Positions 59,282 to 64,000 of a DNA stretch of 64,000 bases are shown here, in pieces. This DNA is from Cornus controversa. Its lineage: Eukaryota; Streptophyta; Magnoliopsida; Cornales; Cornaceae. The DNA lies in contig CM048849.1 of the NCBI GenBank assembly GCA_026545225.1, positions 10,775,541 to 10,839,540 of the forward strand. The letters are read 5' to 3'. Every line of letters begins with the position of its first letter. Within the stretch, counting starts at the first letter, position 1. Position numbers and translations under genes: made by a program. Below the pieces are notes generated by a model. That model did not search any database. It was not told where the DNA came from and saw only the letters and a list, made by a program, of their open reading frames with translations.

Positions 59282-59936
59282 CTTTGAATGTGTTAATTGA
59301 CAAATGTGTAACTGTGATAATAGGTTTTTCGTTTATTAGCTTCATTATCAAATTTCCTTCATTCTCAGCAAGATCGTCTCACAATGTCAAAGTAATTGTT
59401 CTTGAAATGTTATAAAAAATAATTAGTTCAATAATTTATAATGGTAATTATGAGCATTTATGTAGTATTGTAATGATGTACCTCATATCCATTATAATGA
59501 TGTCTCGCAATTTGGATGTCCCTCCATTGTTCTTCTTAGCTATGTTGAATGCAGGATATGCTTCAATAACGATTCCCAGAGCATCTAGTGAGAGTAAATT
59601 AAACTTATAGATAATATATAAGAGAAAGCATATATAAGGAGAGTAAAGAGTTAAAAGAAAATAAACCTATAGTTTTTTTTCATCAATGTACTTATTCAAG
59701 TCCTTGAAGTTCACAAAATTATATTTTATTTTTTCTAAACTTACAACTTCAAGCTTCTCAACTTCAATTATGGTATCCCTGTTACACTTTAGTTCATACT
59801 CCTTGTGCACACTGTTATATCTATGATTCACTCTACTCACATTTTTATTAGAAATTATGTAAGTCTTGTAAAGCGAGAGTGAATCACTAAATTTGGTGAT
59901 GCTTTCATTGAATAAGATAGTATGGATTTGTGTCCC
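59282..59936 (-). pseudogene. RPA-like ssDNA-binding protein, N-terminal exons
   Basis: Three exons on the minus strand with GT...AG borders: 59936-59667 (IHTILFNESITKFSDSLSLY, KTYIISNKNVSRVNHRYNSV), 59584-59482 (ALGIVIEAYPAFNIAKK) and 59400-59282 (LAENEGNLIMKL, THLSINTFK). The order and spacing match the first and second OB folds of plant RPA1-like proteins. One in-frame TGA replaces Trp in exon 3. A first exon should lie right of 60000 but was not identified. The following intron contains the Helitron, after which the C-terminal exons resume at 49702. Confidence 0.75.
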
Positions 59937-61809
59937 CTAAAAGATTTAAAAATATGTATAAATAAATATAAGCAAAGAAATTTCTCCAACAGTAGGTCTC
60001 GTTAGTAAAGAAATTATTAGGTAGTCCGGGTACCATTGCTCCTGGCCAATCATCACTTGACACACAAGTAAAAAGTTAGCTTTATATTAACTTCTCAAGT
60101 GATTGATTCCGGAATTACCTAATAATTATTGGTAGTGAATTTATTGTAACAAGTCTCAGCGAGTACTAATATAATACTTTACTTTTACTAATAATTTAAA
60201 TAATTTTATTCGGTAAAAAATATTTACTTTGAAAAAATAAAACAAGAAGTTTTAACTTTACTCTTGCAACATGATAACATGGAAAACACTATTATATAAT
60301 TACAATATAATGAGAGTACAAAAGTAGCAATTTGATAGTTAACACAATAAAAAAATAATAATAATAAAATAAATTAGAAACAACTTGTTTGAATAAATGA
60401 AAACATGTTAGACAATGTACTAAAATCGTACGACTTCTTTATGTACAGGTATTAAGTCGATCCAATGTAGTTTTAAGAAATAACCATATTGACGATTGGT
60501 CTTCTTTGAAACGTACAAAGGAGACAGAAGTCTTATGTCAAGTTGCTCAAAACATGTTAAATTATAGATATATATGGTGGAATAGAAAGAAAGCATAAAA
60601 TCATGACCAACCTAATCTGCTAGAAAAGTCCAGCTTAAATAGCCCAATAAAATGGTACAAATAAAACAAACATAAATAGGCCTAATAAAACAAAATAAAT
60701 AGATGAAATTAAAGAAAATAAATAGGTTAATAAAACTTGTAACGACTCAGATAAATCTTAAAAGAAAATTAAAACAAACAAAATTTAAAATTGCAAAAAT
60801 AGAAGCCAAAGACCAGCAACACAAATTTAACTACTTTGAAAATCAGTGCATACTTATCAGACGACCATTAAGAAGATAAAAAGAAAAGAACTCACATGTA
60901 AGCTGAGACAAAATTCAATCGAATCCGAATCGAATGGTTGTTGATGAGATCTGAGAGGAAGTTGAGAGGGGTTTTGCATGGGAAAGGGTTTTGCTTAGCT
61001 AATTATATAATGGAGAGTTGTAACCTAAAGGAATAGTGATTTTAAGTGTTTAGAGTTTTTAAATTTAGAGATAAAAAGAAATTGTTTTGCTTAAGTAATT
61101 CTATAATGGAGAGCGGAGAGGAAGAAATAAAAGACAATGGTTTTTAAATTTAAAAATAAAAAGGAAGGGTTTTGCTTTGGAAAAAGTTTAGAAATAAAAA
61201 GAAAGGGGTTTTTAAATTTAGAAATAAAAAGAAAGTGTTTTGCTTGGGTAATTCTATAATGGAGAGCGGAGAGGAAGAAATAAAAGAAAAGGGTTTTTAA
61301 ATTTAAAAATAAAAAGAAAGGGTTTTGCTTTGGAAAAAGTTTAGAAATAAAAAGAAAGGGGTTTTTAAATTTTAGAAATAAAAAGAAAGGTTATGTTTGG
61401 GAAAGGATTTTGCTTGAGTAATTCTATTTGTTTTAATTTAAAAATAAAAAAATAGTGTACTGAAACTAAAAAAACTCCTTTGTACTTTTGTACTTTAGTA
61501 GTAGTACAGATACATACATTTGAAGACAATTGAAAAAAGAGAGGAAAAAATCTATTTATAGAAGGTTAGTTATTTATATATATACACACACATACACGCA
61601 CATGAATAAAGAGAGGAGAGAGAACAAAGGCAGGTAATTAATTAATGAAATTAATTATAAAAATTTTCAACAATATTGAATGCAAATAAAAGTAAATGAG
61701 TATATATTATAACAATGTTTACTGGTATTTACAAGAAGTAAAAGGTGTTTCAAATACAAGGGCATAGCAAACTGTTCCAAACAACCATTCCTTGCCAGCT
61801 TTTATTTTT
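59937..61809. other. AT-rich region right of the RPA-like gene, with tandem repeats
   Basis: No assigned gene. At about 61087-61388 a unit of roughly 150 bp ('aattctataatggagagcggagaggaagaaataaaag' to 'agaaataaaaagaaagg') is repeated twice, with partial copies from 60965. This zone should contain the RPA first exon and the 5' end of whatever carried it, but neither could be fixed. Confidence 0.45.
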
Positions 61810-62100
61810 TAGGGTAAAATACACTGACCTCCCCTGAGGTTTGGCCTAATTACACCGGGCATCAAACTAATAGATTTTGTTACAATGACATTCTCTGAGG
61901 TTTGCTCCGTTAGACAAAGACCCCCCTCCGTCCAAAATTTTATTAGTTTTGTCAAAAAATTTAGGATAAATTACACTAACCTCCCCTGAGGTTTGGGGTA
62001 AATTACACCGACCTCCCCTGAAGTTTGACCTAATTATACTGGGCATCAAACTAATTAATTTTGTTACAATGACCTCCCCTGTAACAGAAATGAATTAATC
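61810..62100. repeat. Imperfect duplication of a 'gacctcccctgaggtttgg' repeat
   Basis: 'gggtaaaatacactgacctcccctgaggtttggcc' to 'caaactaat.gattttgttacaatgac' is present at 61814-61895 and again at 61993-62080, with a partial extra copy at 61965-61992. Similar motifs (gggg-tccaaatgtaaattaccc) occur near 10985. Such sequences form a dispersed plant repeat of uncertain class. Confidence 0.6.
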
Positions 62101-62359
62101 AACGTTAACTTTTGGGTGAAATATCTATTCTACCCTTAATATTATATTGATATAAAAATTAAGATATTTATATATATATAATGACACTTTTGCCCATCTA
62201 ATATAATAATATTTACTATACTATAATAATAATATAATATAATAATATTTACTTTTTCCACCATAAGCCACCACAATCATCGTGCACAACCCCTTTGTTG
62301 CAAGTTTTATATCTTTTATTCTGCTAGAAATTTCCTCTAACTCTTTAGTCAACTGTCTA

Positions 62360-63300
62360 TGTCACGCCTCGATTTTTGACTCCCGGGAACCGAGGGGTGA
62401 TCTTGTCACACGTCATCTCCTCACATCAATGATTTCTCTATGATATCCTATTTGGATACCAACTCGCCACACCCTGGTTTCTGACTCCCGGAGGTTGTAG
62501 GTGAACCCGTCCATTAAACCCTAATGAACTCTTAATCCCTCAAGTTACCGCGGAAGCTTAATCACGTAGTTGTACATGTATATGCACAACTCACCATCAT
62601 ACAACATCAATAGGCCCTATACCTAGACACGTATGCATATCCATTATAATGTGGACTGTATATTTTGATTGTGTGAAACCTACTCTTTGCACAATCAAAA
62701 TTCTTGATTGTGTGAAATTTAGTTTTTGCACGATTGAAATGCTTTGCTTCGCTCAATCGAAGTACTTGTGAAGTACTATCGAAACCCTTCTGGAATTTGA
62801 CCCCACTTCTATCAAAATTCTTGATACCATTTCGCACAATCAAATACAATTCGATCATGCAAAATGGGGATTTCACATGATCGAAACTACATTCAGTAGA
62901 ATTTCCTGATTCATCAAACTTAGCCCTTTTTTATACACAAGTCTCATCCTAACACCTAGGATCATCCATACTACATTGAGACATAATTGAAATGGTAGTT
63001 CTCATACATCTCATGCAAACAAAGCCTCAATACACAATTATAAAATCTATTCATACTTTGAATCCAAATCATACATCTTATAAATGTGGTCCTCCAAGTT
63101 CATAGTCATTATATGAATTACATGTATATTGTCCAAAAATATTAATAATTCAATTAGGACTACAATAATAATGAATCAACATGCCACAAGCCGACATGAA
63201 TAGCCACATAAAAGATAATCCAAAAATAAGTCCAAAATGCCAAATGAACTTTCCTTCTTAGATGAAGCCCGAATCCAAACTTCAACTATCCTTAATTTTT
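62360..63300 (-). repeat. Truncated Tekay LTR
   Basis: The left edge TGTCACGCCTCG is the reverse of the GGCGTGACA end of the solo LTR at 67-2897. Homology to 25110-25995 runs through 'gtcggcttgtggcatgttgattc' (near 63190) and a cluster of TTTCGATTGTGCGAAA-like palindromes (62650-62890). The first half of the LTR, including any promoter, is missing. Confidence 0.78.
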
Positions 63301-64000
63301 GAAAGTTTCTAATGGGCAAATTTAAACCCACTAAAGTAAAGAGGAAGAAGTTAGGAGTAACTTTCTCTCTTGGAGCAAGCTTCAAATCTTACTCCAATGA
63401 ACAACTCATGGTACTTTGAGCAGACTTCTTATTCCTGCTCCAAAGTAACCTCATCGACTCAGTGATGCCTCCAAAGCACTTTGACCAATGGAATGGTCTT
63501 GCCTCGAAGTACTTGATCTCTAGAGTCCAAAACTTGTATTATGCACACTTGACATTTGCGGTGGCAATGCCAAGTGATAAGTAACCTCACCTGCATGATC
63601 CTATATCTCAAATGGACTGATAAACCGTGGCGCTAGCTTTTTGCTACGCCTAAATTTCATTGAACTTTGTCGTGGCAAGAATTTTAGAAAGAAATGGTCC
63701 CCCACCTCAAATGCCAAAGGCTGCCGCCTTCTATCAGCATAACTCTTCTGACAACTCTGAGTTGTAAGCAATCATTGCCTCATCCAAGGCAATAGTCTCA
63801 CCAACCTCTGTCCAACACACGAGTGACCTACAAGGTCTACCATACAAAGCCTTGAATGGAGCTATCTTAATGCTAGCTTGATAGTTATTATTGTATGCTA
63901 ACTCCACCAATGGAAGATCCCAACTACCACAGAAATCAAGTGCACATGCCCGAAGCATATCCTCTGAAATCTGTATGGTACACTCTGATTGACCATCTGT
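63301..64000 (-). pseudogene. Tekay integrase-chromodomain fragment
   Basis: Starts at the right window edge with [19 protein letters not shown] and [29 protein letters not shown]. Then come FEVGDHFFLKI and, after frame damage, RFISPFEI and a chromodomain VLRGKTIPLVKVLWRHHRVD ... KYHELF. A deletion joins VHN to the chromodomain, and another joins the chromodomain end to mid-LTR near 63300. The rest of the element lies right of the window. Confidence 0.82.

Noticed and set aside
60420..60560. Open minus-strand stretch of about 43 codons that might be the RPA first exon
   Set aside because: The translation does not resemble an RPA N-terminus and no good splice sites were found.

Overview
This is an AT-rich stretch of nuclear DNA from a flowering plant, most likely a eudicot. 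The evidence is an intron-bearing Aux/IAA auxin-response gene, Ty3/gypsy chromoviruses of Tekay and CRM/Galadriel type, Athila-like and Tat-like elements, Ty1/copia fragments, a plant-type Helitron with a Rep/helicase gene, and many AT dinucleotide microsatellites. The window holds one convincing host gene. Nearly everything else is layered transposon sequence, almost all of it decayed.

Layout, left to right. (1) 1-10140: a broken CRM/Galadriel-type chromovirus (gag, protease, RT, RNase H, integrase). A 2.8-kb solo LTR interrupts its gag (TSD AGACA) and a 3.3-kb solo LTR interrupts its RT (TSD GTGTG/GTATG). (2) 10141-14417: a poorly resolved AT-rich flank ending in the right terminus of a CACTA-type transposon. 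(3) 14418-25995: the 3' half of a Tekay element (RNase H scrap, integrase, chromodomain, PPT, 3' LTR) split by a complete 7.5-kb, pol-less Athila-like element (two LTRs, tRNA-Asp PBS, TSD CTTGG). The Tekay LTR carries six hairpins that share a 15-nt loop but have different complementary stems. (4) 26.0-34.7 kb: the gene-like part, with a four-exon Aux/IAA gene of the IAA20/30/31 type on the minus strand (210 aa), its TATA box and a pair of G-boxes, a possible SINE and a terminal-inverted-repeat element loaded with a CCA-rich minisatellite. (5) 34.7-43.3 kb, minus strand: a recombinant Tekay array (LTR / gag-protease / LTR / end of pol) in which one LTR is shared by two internal regions and is itself split by an internally deleted copia element. 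(6) 43.4-44.1 kb: a copia RT/RNase H scrap. (7) 44.76-48.84 kb: the 3' end of a Tat-lineage element on the minus strand, with integrase C-terminus, an 80-bp tandem array, a decayed antisense ORF with its own TATA box, and an LTR. (8) 48.8-59.9 kb: an RPA-like gene on the minus strand whose intron holds a complete 9.2-kb Helitron. (9) 59.9-64.0 kb: tandem repeats and a truncated Tekay integrase-chromodomain-LTR fragment.

Little here works together as a pathway. The Aux/IAA protein would act in the nucleus as an ARF-binding auxin-response repressor. Most nonsense codons I could place in the elements are one transition away from Trp, Arg or Gln codons, as expected of long-methylated DNA. All coordinates and domain calls come from reading the sequence and translated frames by eye; no database search was run.
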